Positions 52,429 to 63,600 of a stretch of DNA of 64,000 nucleotides are shown one piece after another; within the stretch, counting starts at the first letter, position 1, and the number at the start of each line of letters is the position of its first letter. The notes beneath the pieces are model-generated. The model was not told the DNA's origin. It did no database searches and worked only from the letters and a program-made list of their open reading frames with translations. This stretch comes from Gaoshiqia sediminis. GTDB taxonomy: Bacteria; Bacteroidota; Bacteroidia; Bacteroidales; Prolixibacteraceae. The stretch covers positions 23,765 to 87,764 of the forward strand of contig NZ_JAPAAF010000016.1 in the NCBI RefSeq assembly GCF_025907915.1, in the 5' to 3' direction. A program made the translations under genes and the position numbers.

Positions 52429-53424
52429 TTACATGGAGCTTCGAACCTTGAGTGCGGATGGTATTTGAATGCGCATGGGGCCACCATTCACCACAAACTC
52501 GGCCGCTTTTTTGCCCATCAGCTCAAAGTCGGTGGAGATCACCGAAATACCATCTTTGACGTATTTCTTCATCGGGGTTTCATTGTACGAAATTACGCCT
52601 GCATCCTGTCCTGGTACCAGGTTTTTTTCGGAGCACTGATCGAGAAAACGGGCCAGTGTACGGTCGCTCACCAATAAATACAAGTCTCCTTTCTGTACAT
52701 TAAACTTTTTCGAATTTTGCAGTACGGAATAATTGAGCTGAAAATCCTGTCCGAATTTCTCGAAGTAACCGATCGATTCTTTGGGGTGATACGTGAATTC
52801 AGGATAAAGAAAAATAAAACGTTCGTATTTTTGGATTTGTTCGAGCCTGGTTTCCAGCGTATCGTACAAGGTTTGCCCAAAGTCCTGGTAAACCACCGAC
52901 ATGTCGGGGGTAGTATGAATGTTCCAGTCGATGATCAGCAATTTTTCCTTTGGGATTTGACGGATAATTTCCGGCACGCGTTCGTGGTCAAAGTTCATCA
53001 AGATATATTTGGAGTATTTACCCAGGCTTTCTGTGATAATTTTTTCAAATACATCCATGTTGTAATGATGAAAATGCAGGTCAACCGAGATGTTTTCGGG
53101 AAGATTATCGAGAAAGGATCCGTAAAGCACTTCCTTGTAGGCTTTAAACGTGTCGAGAAACAGAAATACCTTGGTGGTGGCTTTGGCGATAAAATACCCT
53201 TTGTTTGGTACCGACTCGATGATACCCCGGTTTTTTAGCTCCGCATACGCTTTAAACACGGTGTCGCGCGATAGCGAACTTTCTTTCACCAATTGGTTTA
53301 CCGATGGCAGGATGTCGCCAACCTGTAGGAGGTTCCGGCTGATTGCATCAATGACGGCATCAATTAACTGCTGAAATTTCAGCTGGTTGGACAGTGGGTC
53401 GATTCTGAAGGTGAATTTGCTCAT
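52429..53424 (-). CDS. xylR: GntR-type regulator with periplasmic-binding-protein-like sensor (XylR)
   Basis: The protein has 331 residues from the ATG at 53424. The first 75 residues are a GntR winged helix (ILPSVNQLVKESSLSRDTVF, then GIIESVPNKGYFI). The rest resembles a LacI/periplasmic-binding sensor fold (IILMNFDHERVPE-like region, YLLVSDRTLARFL, GVISYNETPMKKY). This build is the XylR type of Bacteroides, which represses xylose genes until sugar binds. It lies 110 bases upstream of xylB on the same strand. Confidence 0.9.
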   Translation of the reverse strand: MSKFTFRIDPLSNQLKFQQLIDAVIDAISRNLLQVGDILPSVNQLVKESSLSRDTVFKAYAELKNRGIIESVPNKGYFIAKATTKVFLFLDTFKAYKEVLYGSFLDNLPENISVDLHFHHYNMDVFEKIITESLGKYSKYILMNFDHERVPEIIRQIPKEKLLIIDWNIHTTPDMSVVYQDFGQTLYDTLETRLEQIQKYERFIFLYPEFTYHPKESIGYFEKFGQDFQLNYSVLQNSKKFNVQKGDLYLLVSDRTLARFLDQCSEKNLVPGQDAGVISYNETPMKKYVKDGISVISTDFELMGKKAAEFVVNGGPMRIQIPSALKVRSSM

Positions 53425-53448
53425 AAGTAGGTGTTCTGTTCTGTTGTG

Positions 53449-53456
53449 CAAACATA
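53449..53456 (-). promoter_or_regulatory. -7 promoter box for xylR
   Basis: The minus strand reads TATGTTTG, 25 bases before the xylR ATG; no good -33 partner. Confidence 0.5.
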
Positions 53457-53494
53457 CAAAAGAAATTTTGTAATATTGAAAGAAAATCAAGCAC

Positions 53495-54064
53495 ATGTTA
53501 AAAGATTTAATTCTTAAAAACCGCAGTTACAGGCGGTTTCACGAGGAAGAGCGGCTTTCTGCCAGTCTGTTGGAAGCGTGGGTGGAGTTGGCCCGGTTGT
53601 CGGCCAGCGGTCGGAATGCTCAATCGTTGAAGTATATCCTGGTTACTGAAAGGGATCTTTGCCAACAGGTTTTTCCGCTGTTGGGGTGGGCTGGTTACCT
53701 TAAGGATTGGGCGGGGCCGGAACCCGGTGAGCGTCCGGCGGCTTACCTTGTGATGCTGAACGACCGGGATATCTCAACCAATTATTATTGCGACGATGGT
53801 ATTGCCGCGCAAAGTATATTGCTGGGAGCTGTCGAGTCTGGGTATGGTGGCTGTATCATTGCATCCGTCCAACGAACCAGGCTTCGCGAATTGTTTAGCC
53901 TGGACGAGCGCTTCGACATTATTCAGGTACTGGCGTTGGGCCGGCCGGCCGAAAAAGTGGTGCTGGAAGATATGAAAGGCGATGACTTTAAATACTGGCG
54001 CGATTCGGACGACGTGCATCACGTCCCCAAACGCCCGTTGAGTGAACTGATTCTTCGGAGATGA
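53495..54064 (+). CDS. Nitroreductase family flavoprotein
   Basis: The 189-residue protein begins with the FMN-binding RSYRRFHEE (about 10-18), followed by SGRNAQSLKYI and, later, GIAAQSILLGAVESGYGGCI with ALGRPAEKV. This is the single-domain NfsA/FRP-like fold that binds FMN and uses NAD(P)H. The substrate is unknown; quinones or nitro compounds are usual. It is divergent from xylR with only 70 bases between. Confidence 0.9.
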   Translation: MLKDLILKNRSYRRFHEEERLSASLLEAWVELARLSASGRNAQSLKYILVTERDLCQQVFPLLGWAGYLKDWAGPEPGERPAAYLVMLNDRDISTNYYCDDGIAAQSILLGAVESGYGGCIIASVQRTRLRELFSLDERFDIIQVLALGRPAEKVVLEDMKGDDFKYWRDSDDVHHVPKRPLSELILRR

Positions 54065-54108
54065 AGAGGAGGGAAGCTCGTAAGCTGCCCTCCCGGTTAC
54101 CCTTTTTA

Positions 54109-55023
54109 CTAACCCCTAAAAAAAAGTGCTTTGATAATGTGCGAAGCCATTTTCGGATTTTCTTTCAGGCGGCGGGTAGAATAGCCGAACCATTCTTTGC
54201 CAAAAGGAACATACACCCGCATTTTATGGCCTTCCTGTACAACTGATCTTCTGAGCTCGGGAGTAACTCCGTAAAGCATCTGGAATTCATACATATCTTT
54301 TGGGACCTCATATTTTTCGATCAGTATTTTGGCCTGGTCGATCAGGTATTTGTCGTGTGTAGCAATGCCCACATACATTTTGTTTTTAAACATGTATTCC
54401 AGGTCTTCCAAAAAATGATCGCGCACTTCCTGGTAATCTTTGTATGCAACATGAGGTGGTTCTACATAAATGCCTTTGCATAGGCGGAAATTAAGTGGAT
54501 GCCCATTGGCCGTGAGGTTGTTCAGGCTGTTCAGGTCGTCCAGTGTTCGCCTCAGGTAGGCTTGTACAACCAGTCCCACATGGCCGGGAAACTCCTTTTT
54601 CAGCTGTTTGAACAGGGTCATTTCCGGATCAACACACTGTGAGTCTTCCATATCAATCCGTACAAAACTGTTTTTTTCGACAGCCAGGGCAATAATGTTG
54701 TACAGGTGTTTGTAGCAAGCCTCCTTATCGATTAGCAGCCCAAACATCGATGGTTTCAGGGAGAAATTGCCCTTAATATTTTCGGAGGTAAATCGGTCAA
54801 TTGTTTCCAGGTACTTGTTTTTATAACCTTCGGCCTGGGCCAGACTGGTAATGAATTCGCCCAGCACATCAACGGTCACTTCTACTCCTTGGGCGTTCAG
54901 TTCGCGTGCAGCTCTCAATCCGTCGTCAATGGTTTCGCCTGCGATATATCGTTTTGAGAAGATCCAGATCAGCCTTTTGGGCATGTGCGGGAGCATATTG
55001 GCGATTAGCTTGTTGACTATCAT
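54109..55023 (-). CDS. Proline dehydrogenase
   Basis: The 304-residue protein is the short monofunctional type, a TIM barrel with FAD. It shows VTVDVLGEF, SLKPSMFGL, VRIDMEDS, the RLCKGIY segment, EFQMLYGV and the C-terminal RVYVPFGKEWFGYSTRRLKE with the paired Arg that bind proline. It oxidises proline to pyrroline-5-carboxylate, feeding electrons to the quinone pool. The partner P5C dehydrogenase is not in the window. Confidence 0.93.
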   Translation of the reverse strand: MIVNKLIANMLPHMPKRLIWIFSKRYIAGETIDDGLRAARELNAQGVEVTVDVLGEFITSLAQAEGYKNKYLETIDRFTSENIKGNFSLKPSMFGLLIDKEACYKHLYNIIALAVEKNSFVRIDMEDSQCVDPEMTLFKQLKKEFPGHVGLVVQAYLRRTLDDLNSLNNLTANGHPLNFRLCKGIYVEPPHVAYKDYQEVRDHFLEDLEYMFKNKMYVGIATHDKYLIDQAKILIEKYEVPKDMYEFQMLYGVTPELRRSVVQEGHKMRVYVPFGKEWFGYSTRRLKENPKMASHIIKALFFRG

Positions 55024-55332
55024 AGGCGCTCAATTGTTTGGTTATATACTTCAGTGTACGGTAAAAATACGATGGGTACCGCCGCGCGTTCAATGATGTT
55101 TATCAGCGTGATTGTATGATTTTGCGCAGGTTTCCGCCGGAATGGGCAGGATTGTGTTGTTCCTAAAAAATATTAGGGATCAGGATGTATTCCTAAGGAT
55201 AAATTTTTATTTTTGGCTCGAATTAATTGAATTACCTTTTAAAAGCAAGTTGAACATTTGACCGCGTTGAAACGAAGTTTCCGCATGAAATGTGACGTTT
55301 GCCGGGCCATTAAAAAAATAAAAGTTAAACGT
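55024..55332. promoter_or_regulatory. Gap with a promoter box for the OmpH-like gene
   Basis: The 309 bases between proline dehydrogenase and the OmpH-like gene hold TATTTTTG at 55208-55215 on the plus strand, a TAnnTTTG match, giving a leader of about 115 bases. The in-frame extension 55258-55332 is Lys/Cys-rich and lacks similarity, so it is read as leader. Nothing else was recognised. Confidence 0.5.
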
Positions 55333-55926
55333 ATGAAAAATACTTCTTTGATCCTGAATCTGGTTTTACTGGTTGCTGTAATTGTTATTTATGTGTTGCA
55401 TTTTTCATCAGGGAATAAATCCGTTGTCGGCGAAGTTTCCGCTTCCGGAACAGGCGAAATGACCGATGTGAGAATTGCCTATGTTAAAGTTGATTCGGTG
55501 ATTGTGAATTATGATCTGGCCCAGCAATTACACGATTCGTTTACAAAAAATCAGGAAGCCTATACCAAAGAGTATGCCTCCAGACGTACTAAATTTGAAC
55601 AAGAGGCTGCTTCCTTTCAGGAAAAAGTTCAACGTGGCGGGTTCCTGACCGAACAACGTGCTATTCAGGAACGCGACCGGTTGGTTGGCGAAGAACAGGA
55701 AATCCTGAAACTCGATCAGGAGCTTTCGGGTAAGCTGGCCGAACTGCAAAACACCAACAATCAACAACTGGTGGACAGCCTGATGAATTACCTGAAAGTT
55801 TACAATGCCGGAAAAAAATATGCTTACATTTTCAATTCCAGCGGTATCCTGATCGGAGATGATGCCCACAACATTACCAAAGATGTGCTGGAAGCATTGA
55901 ATGCACGTTATGCTGCCAAGAAATAA
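55333..55926 (+). CDS. OmpH/Skp-like periplasmic protein with membrane anchor
   Basis: From the ATG at 55333 it has 197 residues: one hydrophobic segment (about 5-24), a low-complexity linker, the strand IAYVKVDSVIVNYDL, a long charged helical hairpin (about 75-150) as in Skp tentacles, and a final strand YAYIFNSSGILIGDD. Skp-like proteins hold outer-membrane proteins in solution during transit. The N-terminal segment shows no cleavage motif, so it may remain anchored. It has its own terminator. Confidence 0.88.
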   Translation: MKNTSLILNLVLLVAVIVIYVLHFSSGNKSVVGEVSASGTGEMTDVRIAYVKVDSVIVNYDLAQQLHDSFTKNQEAYTKEYASRRTKFEQEAASFQEKVQRGGFLTEQRAIQERDRLVGEEQEILKLDQELSGKLAELQNTNNQQLVDSLMNYLKVYNAGKKYAYIFNSSGILIGDDAHNITKDVLEALNARYAAKK

Positions 55927-55948
55927 GTTTCGTATTCAAATATTCTGA

Positions 55949-55977
55949 AAATCCGGGTTTTGCCCGGATTTTTTTTA
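55949..55977 (+). terminator. Terminator after the OmpH-like gene
   Basis: AAATCCGGG (55949-55957) pairs with CCCGGATTT (55963-55971), followed by a T run. Confidence 0.85.
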
Positions 55978-55993
55978 TCCGTAATTTTCGGCC

Positions 55994-57223
55994 ATGTCAT
56001 TTGCCCGGCGATATATCGAACGAAACATTTCACAGGAACTCTTCATTCCGGAGCCGCTTGCTTCGGACCTGTCAATGGTAGTGGTAATTCCGGCTTGTTG
56101 CGAACCGGATTTGTTGCATACGATCGACTCCCTTTCCGGTTGTACTCCTCCAATGGGTTCGGTGGAGGTTCTGGTGCTCCTCAATGAGGCGGAAGATTGC
56201 TCCGTGGAAGTCCGGCGTCAAAATGACCGTTCCCTGGCAGATTTAGTTGCCTGGAAAAGCAGAAATCCACAGGCCTTGTTTAATTTATATCCGCTTCGTC
56301 CCCGGCCATTTCCGAAGAAGCACGCCGGCGCCGGTCTGGCCCGCAAAACGGGCATGGACGAGGCCATCCGGCGCTTTCAGCAAGTGGATCATCCTGCCGG
56401 AATTTTGGTGTCGCTGGATGCTGATACGCTGGTCGAACCTAATTATCTGGTAGAAATTGAACAGTGCTTCGCCTCGGATGAACGGCCGATTGGCGCGACC
56501 ATCCAATTCAAGCACCGGCTCGCCGAAATTGCCGATGAGCGGCACCGTGCCGGTATGCGGCTGTATGAGACGTACCTCCATTATTACAAGCAGGCGCTGG
56601 CTTTTACCGGCTTCCCTCATGCCATTTATACGGTTGGGTCGGCTTTTGCTGTGCGTGCCGATGCTTACGTGAAGCAAGGCGGCATGAGCAAACGACAGGC
56701 AGGCGAAGATTTCTACTTTTTGCACAAATTAACCCAACTGGGGACCGTGGCAGAAATAAATTCGACCTGTGTTTATCCGTCGGCGCGCTTGTCCGACCGC
56801 GTGCCTTTTGGCACCGGACCGGCCTTGCAAAAATGGGTGAATGGGGATGATCGTCTGCTGCAGACGTATCGCTTTCAGTCGTTCCTCGATTTAAAGGACT
56901 TTCTGAAATTGCTTCCTCATTTATACAAAACGGTTGTTGACCGGGCTGATTTGGAAAAGCTACCGGTGAGTGACGCGGTACGCCTTTTTCTTTTCGAGGA
57001 CCGCTTCCCGGAATCACTGGCCGAGATTAAAAGAAACAGCTCTTCTTTCAAAACCTTTGAAAAGAGGTTTTACCAATATTTCAATGCCTTTAAAATCTTG
57101 AAATTTCAAAACTTTAGCCATCCGCGGTTTTATGCCTTCCAGGATCTGGAGGAAGCTTTTTGCCAATTGAAGGAGGCAAACGGGCGGGGATGCAAAGTTG
57201 AACTAGCGTTGTGTTACGATTGA
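55994..57223 (+). CDS. Glycosyltransferase family 2 protein
   Basis: The 409-residue protein has a GT-A nucleotide-sugar fold: MVVVIPACCEPDLLHTIDSL (about 28-47), GILVSLDADTLVEPNYL with the metal-binding DAD, and GEDFYFLHKL near residue 238, the usual ED acid position. No membrane segments follow, so it is probably cytoplasmic or peripheral. Donor and acceptor are unknown. It stands alone between a terminator and a convergent decarboxylase gene. Confidence 0.85.
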   Translation: MSFARRYIERNISQELFIPEPLASDLSMVVVIPACCEPDLLHTIDSLSGCTPPMGSVEVLVLLNEAEDCSVEVRRQNDRSLADLVAWKSRNPQALFNLYPLRPRPFPKKHAGAGLARKTGMDEAIRRFQQVDHPAGILVSLDADTLVEPNYLVEIEQCFASDERPIGATIQFKHRLAEIADERHRAGMRLYETYLHYYKQALAFTGFPHAIYTVGSAFAVRADAYVKQGGMSKRQAGEDFYFLHKLTQLGTVAEINSTCVYPSARLSDRVPFGTGPALQKWVNGDDRLLQTYRFQSFLDLKDFLKLLPHLYKTVVDRADLEKLPVSDAVRLFLFEDRFPESLAEIKRNSSSFKTFEKRFYQYFNAFKILKFQNFSHPRFYAFQDLEEAFCQLKEANGRGCKVELALCYD

Positions 57224-57383
57224 AATATGGAGGGTCATGCTGTCGGGCAACCGCCGAATCAGCACTCATCATCAACAACAGATTCCGGAACAAGTTCGGA
57301 ATGACTTACCGTCATTAGTTACGTTAAGCAACCCTGGAAACTGTTGATGTCATCCGAAACATAAAAAGAGCGACCTGCAACTT

Positions 57384-58808
<1,425 letters not shown>

Positions 58809-58854
58809 TTCGGCAATGCGTGTTATGTGTTACGGGGCTCACGGCCCGGTGTGG

Positions 58855-59136
58855 TCAGTATTTGACAAAGAAAGATTGGTAGCCATATGTTTCCGGCAGT
58901 TCTGTCTTAAACATGCGGTCCACCCGGCTGAAGCTGTTCCCCCGTTTCAACAGGTCCAGAAAAATCTGAATGGTTTCTTCCAGGCCTTCCACTTCCAGCT
59001 CAACACTGCCGTCGGCCTTGTTGCGCACCCAGCCTTCCAGGTGGAGCGTAAGCGCCGTTTTTTGGACAAAGTGACGGAACCCGACCCCTTGAACACGGCC
59101 GGTCAATACAATGTGGAAAGCCTTTTTATGGTTCAA
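58855..59136 (-). CDS. acyP: Acylphosphatase
   Basis: The 93-residue protein has the diagnostic GRVQGVGFRHF with the catalytic Arg, and GWVRNKADGSVE with the catalytic Asn. It hydrolyses acyl phosphates in the cytoplasm. No ATG is available; a TTG at 59136 overlaps the TGA stop of the upstream membrane protein gene (TTGA), so it is translated by coupling from an unusual start. Confidence 0.9.
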   Translation of the reverse strand: MNHKKAFHIVLTGRVQGVGFRHFVQKTALTLHLEGWVRNKADGSVELEVEGLEETIQIFLDLLKRGNSFSRVDRMFKTELPETYGYQSFFVKY

Positions 59137-59513
59137 TGGACGATAGGTTGTTGCGGTTTCCGTTCGAATTCGGCAGTGATTTCGGGCTGTACCAAGGCCC
59201 AGATGGAATAAACCCCCAAGGCTGTACCAAACGGGAAGTTAATCAGGTTTAAAATGGAGATAATCAGGATCAGGATGCGGCCCCATTGTTTGCGCTTCAT
59301 CACGCCGACGCCGCCAATAATGCCCGGAATGGAACAGATAATCATGATGGCGGCCAATACGTTGGCAACAATCGAAAGCACCATATTCGCCTGGGCATCG
59401 TCCGAGAAATCACCAATCAGATGCAGAATCGTATAAATTAGCAGCCCGGTGAGAATTCCTAAAGCACCCATGATGATGTGCAGAATACCGACAATGTTGA
59501 TGTGTTTTTCCAT
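59133..59513 (-). CDS. Small membrane protein (four hydrophobic segments)
   Basis: From the ATG at 59513 it has 126 residues: hydrophobic segments at about 8-32, 43-70, 79-92 and 94-110, with a polar DFSDDAQ loop. It resembles the many short DUF-type membrane proteins of Bacteroidota without a known function. The frame is open 135 codons further upstream but that stretch is unlike a protein. Its stop overlaps the acylphosphatase start. Confidence 0.75.
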   Translation of the reverse strand: MEKHINIVGILHIIMGALGILTGLLIYTILHLIGDFSDDAQANMVLSIVANVLAAIMIICSIPGIIGGVGVMKRKQWGRILILIISILNLINFPFGTALGVYSIWALVQPEITAEFERKPQQPIVH

Positions 59514-59701
59514 GAGTTGATTTTTTCGTTTAAAATTAGGAAGAATGGATGAATTTAAGGTAACCGACTTGTTTAATATTTTCCTGACCACTTTTATTTC
59601 AGGCAATTGAAGAACCAAAAATAAGGTAATTATAAACCACTTGTTACTTCGGCTGTTTATATAAGTGATGGTTGAATTATTTTTGGTCCGGATATTTTGG
59701 A

Positions 59702-59709
59702 TATTTTTG
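59702..59709 (+). promoter_or_regulatory. -7 promoter box for the 82-residue membrane protein
   Basis: TATTTTTG on the plus strand, 25 bases before the ATG; a TTTG at 59682-59685 is 16 bases upstream, shorter than usual. Confidence 0.55.
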
Positions 59710-59733
59710 TACCAATTATAGAAAGGGAAAACA

Positions 59734-59982
59734 ATGGAATTTTTAAAATTATTTTTAATCGCACTAGTGTTGGTCGCCGTTGCTTTTGCCGGGTTGGCCA
59801 TTAAAATACTTCTCGAAAAGAAAGGTAAATTTCCAAATTTGCATATCGGCAGCAATAAGCACATGAAACAGCGGGGCATTACCTGTGCGCAAACTTTTGA
59901 TAAAATTGAACAGTCCAAGGCCCGGAAAAAGTTAACGTTTAAGGAATTAAACCTGATAAAGGATACCCCGGGGAGCTGTTAG
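59734..59982 (+). CDS. Small conserved-looking membrane protein
   Basis: The 82-residue protein has one N-terminal membrane segment (LFLIALVLVAVAFAGLAIKI) and a cytoplasmic or periplasmic part with KKGKFPNLHIGSNKHMKQRG and a single Cys in ITCAQT. This pattern occurs in other Bacteroidota small proteins, but I know no function. It is preceded by AAAGGGA and a promoter box and ends within a terminator loop. Confidence 0.7.
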   Translation: MEFLKLFLIALVLVAVAFAGLAIKILLEKKGKFPNLHIGSNKHMKQRGITCAQTFDKIEQSKARKKLTFKELNLIKDTPGSC

Positions 59983-59993
59983 GCTCCCTTTTT
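59970..59993 (+). terminator. Terminator overlapping the stop codon of the small membrane protein
   Basis: GGGAGC (59971-59976) pairs with GCTCCC (59983-59988), followed by five T; the TAG stop is in the loop. Confidence 0.65.
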
Positions 59994-60089
59994 GATGGGG
60001 TTCGTTTGGGGTTTGATACCTTTCGTTAGTTCCGGGCGATAATCGTCCGTTTTCCACCTGATTCTTCGCTTTTTTCTCCGCCGGTTATG

Positions 60090-60362
60090 CTAGCTGATAT
60101 CAAACATGCTGGCCAAATCGTAGCGCGAAAATGCCCGGAAGGCTACCATCGTTTGGGTGTTGCTGATGCCTTCAATTTTTGTGATTTTTTCGGTAACCAG
60201 TTCAGCCAGCGATTCGTTATCGGGAAGCCGCATAATCGCCACAAAATCAATTTGTCCGCCTACGGAGTAAACTTCGGTGATGCCCGGAATGCCGGCTAGT
60301 TGTTCGCCCACGGCATTCAATTTTTTCTGGTCGGCACGGATGAGTGCAATTGCTGTTGTCAT
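60090..60362 (-). CDS. Stand-alone Lrp/AsnC ligand-binding (RAM) domain protein
   Basis: From the ATG at 60362 it has 90 residues, all within one RAM domain: an alpha-beta sandwich with AIPGITEVYSVGG-like GIPGITEVYSVGGQIDF and TEKITKIEGISNTQTM. The DNA-binding part of Lrp is missing. Such proteins bind amino acids and may modulate full-length Lrp proteins or enzymes; the partner is unknown. Confidence 0.88.
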   Translation of the reverse strand: MTTAIALIRADQKKLNAVGEQLAGIPGITEVYSVGGQIDFVAIMRLPDNESLAELVTEKITKIEGISNTQTMVAFRAFSRYDLASMFDIS

Positions 60363-60559
60363 AGGGATATCGTTTAAAGTTATTTTCAGCAAAAGATACC
60401 GTTTTCCCGATTGATATTCAATGACAGGTTTCCATGTCAGCGGAAATCAGGAGGGGCCAAATGGCTTGAATCAGCCTATCTTATTGGTGGCGAGGTGATT
60501 CTGGTCTTCGTGATCCGTGGCTCTTTCAACCAAAATGCCTAACAAGTGTTAATGTTCTT

Positions 60560-60584
60560 ACGGTTGTGAGAGAACCGTTTTTTT
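60560..60584 (+). other. Hairpin with T run upstream of ccsBA
   Basis: ACGGTT (60560-60565) pairs with AACCGT (60573-60578), then eight bases of mainly T. It looks like a terminator but no plus-strand gene lies directly before it, so it may be a leader hairpin of the CcsBA transcript. Confidence 0.35.
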
Positions 60585-60633
60585 GTTGAGATCAAAAATG
60601 CTATTTTCAACACAATTCTAAACAAACGCCTTC

Positions 60634-63600
60634 ATGAAGAAACTGTATCATTTCCTTGTTTCCATGCCATTTATGGGATTTCTGTTGTTGGTGATGGCTT
60701 TTTCGATGGCCATTGCCACTTTTGTTGAAAGCAGTTGGGGCACCGATGCCGCCAAAGCTATCATTTACAATGCACACTGGTTTGAGTTGGTTTTCATCTT
60801 GTTGGGGATCAGTTTGGTGGTCAATTTTATCCGATATAAACAATACACGTTTAAGAAATTGACGATCGGTATCTTTCACCTGTCGTTTATCCTGATCGTG
60901 CTGGGCGCGGCCATTACCCGTTATATCAGTTTTGAAGGGATGATGCACATTCGTGAGGGGCAACGTTCCAATTCCATTGTTTCCACCGATTCGTATTTTA
61001 CCATTGAAGTCGGGGATGAACAGATTCGGGAGAAAGTGCTTTTTTCGGAACTTAGCTACGGTCAAATTAGCGAAAGCCTCGAAATTGAAGGGCAAAAGGT
61101 GAAGGTGAAGTCGGTGGGTTTTGTGAAAAACGCCGTGCGTACTCCGGTAGAACACCCTGCAGGTTCACCGTTGGTAGATTTTGTAATCTCTGCAGGCCAG
61201 GGGATGCAGTCTTTTTCGTTTCAAGAGGGTGAGCAAATCGATCTGGGCGAAGCAGTTGTCGGCTTTAATCCCGCGGCGGATATCCGCTTTGTTCAGGAAG
61301 GCGATCAGCTCTATCTGGAAACCGACCGCGAACTGGAAATCCGTTCAATGGCCGGGGGTGAGCCCGAACCGGTGGCTGCCGGTTCACGAATTGAGGTGCA
61401 GCCGATGCAGCTGTATGCTTTCGATAACTACATGTTGTTAGTGAAAAAATTCTATCCCACCGCGCTGATCCGTGTTACGCGCGACCCGTCGGGCAATTCG
61501 GGCGAGGATGCCGTGGTGCTGGAAATTTCCGACGGGCAGCGGAAAAATATCGTCAATGTGTTTGGCCGCAGCGGCCAGGAGGGCGAGCCGGTAACTTATA
61601 GCATCGGAAATACGCCCGTGAAACTCACGTTTGGCTCAGAGCCGATCTACCTGCCGTTTGAATTGCATCTGAAAGATTTTCAGCTCGACCGATACATTGG
61701 TTCCGAAAGCCCTTCATCGTTTGCCAGCGAAATTAAGCTGACCGATCCGGAGCGGGGGGTGGATCGCGATGTGCGTATTTTCATGAACAATACCTTGAAA
61801 TACCGTGGTTACCGTTTCTATCAGTCGTCGTACGACCAGGACGAACTGGGGACAGTTCTTTCGGTAAATAAAGACTTTTGGGGAACCCTGGTAACTTACC
61901 TGGGCTATTTCCTGATGACCTTGGGCATGATCCTTTCCCTGATCAATAAAAATTCATACTTCCAACACCTGGTGCGCCATTTAAAAGAATTGAACAAGCT
62001 GAAGGTTGCTGCGGTGCTGGCTGGTTTGTTGCTGTTTTCCGGTCAGGCCGGGGCAACCGACGCTGACCTGGCCGGCATTCCGGCGCTTGAAAAAGAACTG
62101 GTCAGCGATTTCTCCGAACTGTGGGTGCATGGCCGCGATGGGCGCATCGAGCCAATGTCAACCTTGTCGAACGAGTTGTTGCGCAAAGTTGCCCGCAAAT
62201 CCACTTTTCAGGGAAAACCGGCCGACGAGGTGGTGTTGAGCATGAACCTGTACCCCGAACTGTGGCGCACCGTGCCCCTGATTAAAGTAGAAAAAGGGGT
62301 GGCCAATTTGCTGGGCATTCAGGGAAAATATGCCGCTGCGGTTGATTTCTTCGATGCGAATGGGCAGTACCGGATGCTGGAACCGGTGCAAAAAGCCTAC
62401 GGCAAGATGCCGGCCATGCGCGACCAGCTCGACAAAGAACTGATTTACGTTGATGAGCGGGTGAATATTTGTTTCATGATTTTTAACGGCGATTTCTTCA
62501 CCTTCTTCCCTCCTGTCGATCCAAGCGGCGCCTGGTATGCTGCCGGGAGCAAACCAGCTGGTTATCCCCAGGCCGATTCGCTGTTTGTGAACCGCAGTTT
62601 CCAATTGCTGAAAGAGTCTTTCGCCCCGGAAAGCGATGTTGCTCCCCGCCAGATATTCGCGACAATAGCCGGTTTTCAGGATAAATTCGGGGCCGCCATC
62701 CTTCCTTCGGCACAAAAAAAGGCTGCCGAAATGGCCTACAATAATTTTCAGCCGTTTAAGCGGGTTTTTCCCTGGTATTTGCTGGTGGGGTTTGTGTTGC
62801 TGGTCATTTTGTTCTTTAATATTTTCAGGCTGAAACCGGTTAGCAGGCCAGTAAAGCTTATTTTTTCAGGAATCATTTTGTTGATTTTCCTGGTTCATAC
62901 CGCGGGGCTCGTGTTGCGCTGGTACATATCGGGCCATGCACCCTGGAGCAACGGTTACGAGTCGATGGTGTATGTGGCCTGGGCAGCCATGCTTTCGGGC
63001 TTTATCTTCGGCCGGAAATACCCGCTGGTGTTGGGTACGGCTGCTTTCTTGTCCGGCATTACACTTTTTGTGGCCCACCTCAACTGGATGAACCCCGAAA
63101 TTACCAACCTCGTGCCCGTGTTGAAATCGTATTGGCTGATCATTCATGTGGCTGTAATTACGGCCAGCTACGGTTTTATCGGCCTGAGCGCTTTTTTGGG
63201 GCTGCTGGTGCTGATCCTGTACGCCCTGATGAAAAAGCAAAACCAAAAGAATGTCGCTCATTTTGTTGACCAACTCACGACAATCAGTGAGTTGTCGGCC
63301 ACGCTCGGATTGTACATGCTCACCATTGGTACCTTTCTGGGTGGCATCTGGGCCAACGAAAGCTGGGGGAGATACTGGGGCTGGGACCCCAAAGAAACCT
63401 GGGCGCTCATTACGGTGCTGGTGTATGCTTTTGTAGTACACATGCGGTTTATCCCGTCGTTGCGGGGCCATTTTAATTTCAACCTGGCTACCGTGCTTGG
63501 CTTCACGTCGGTGTTGATGACCTACTTTGGCGTGAACTATTTCCTCAGCGGGATGCACTCTTACGGCAAAGGAAGCGTGGATGGGCTGCACTGGTCCGTG

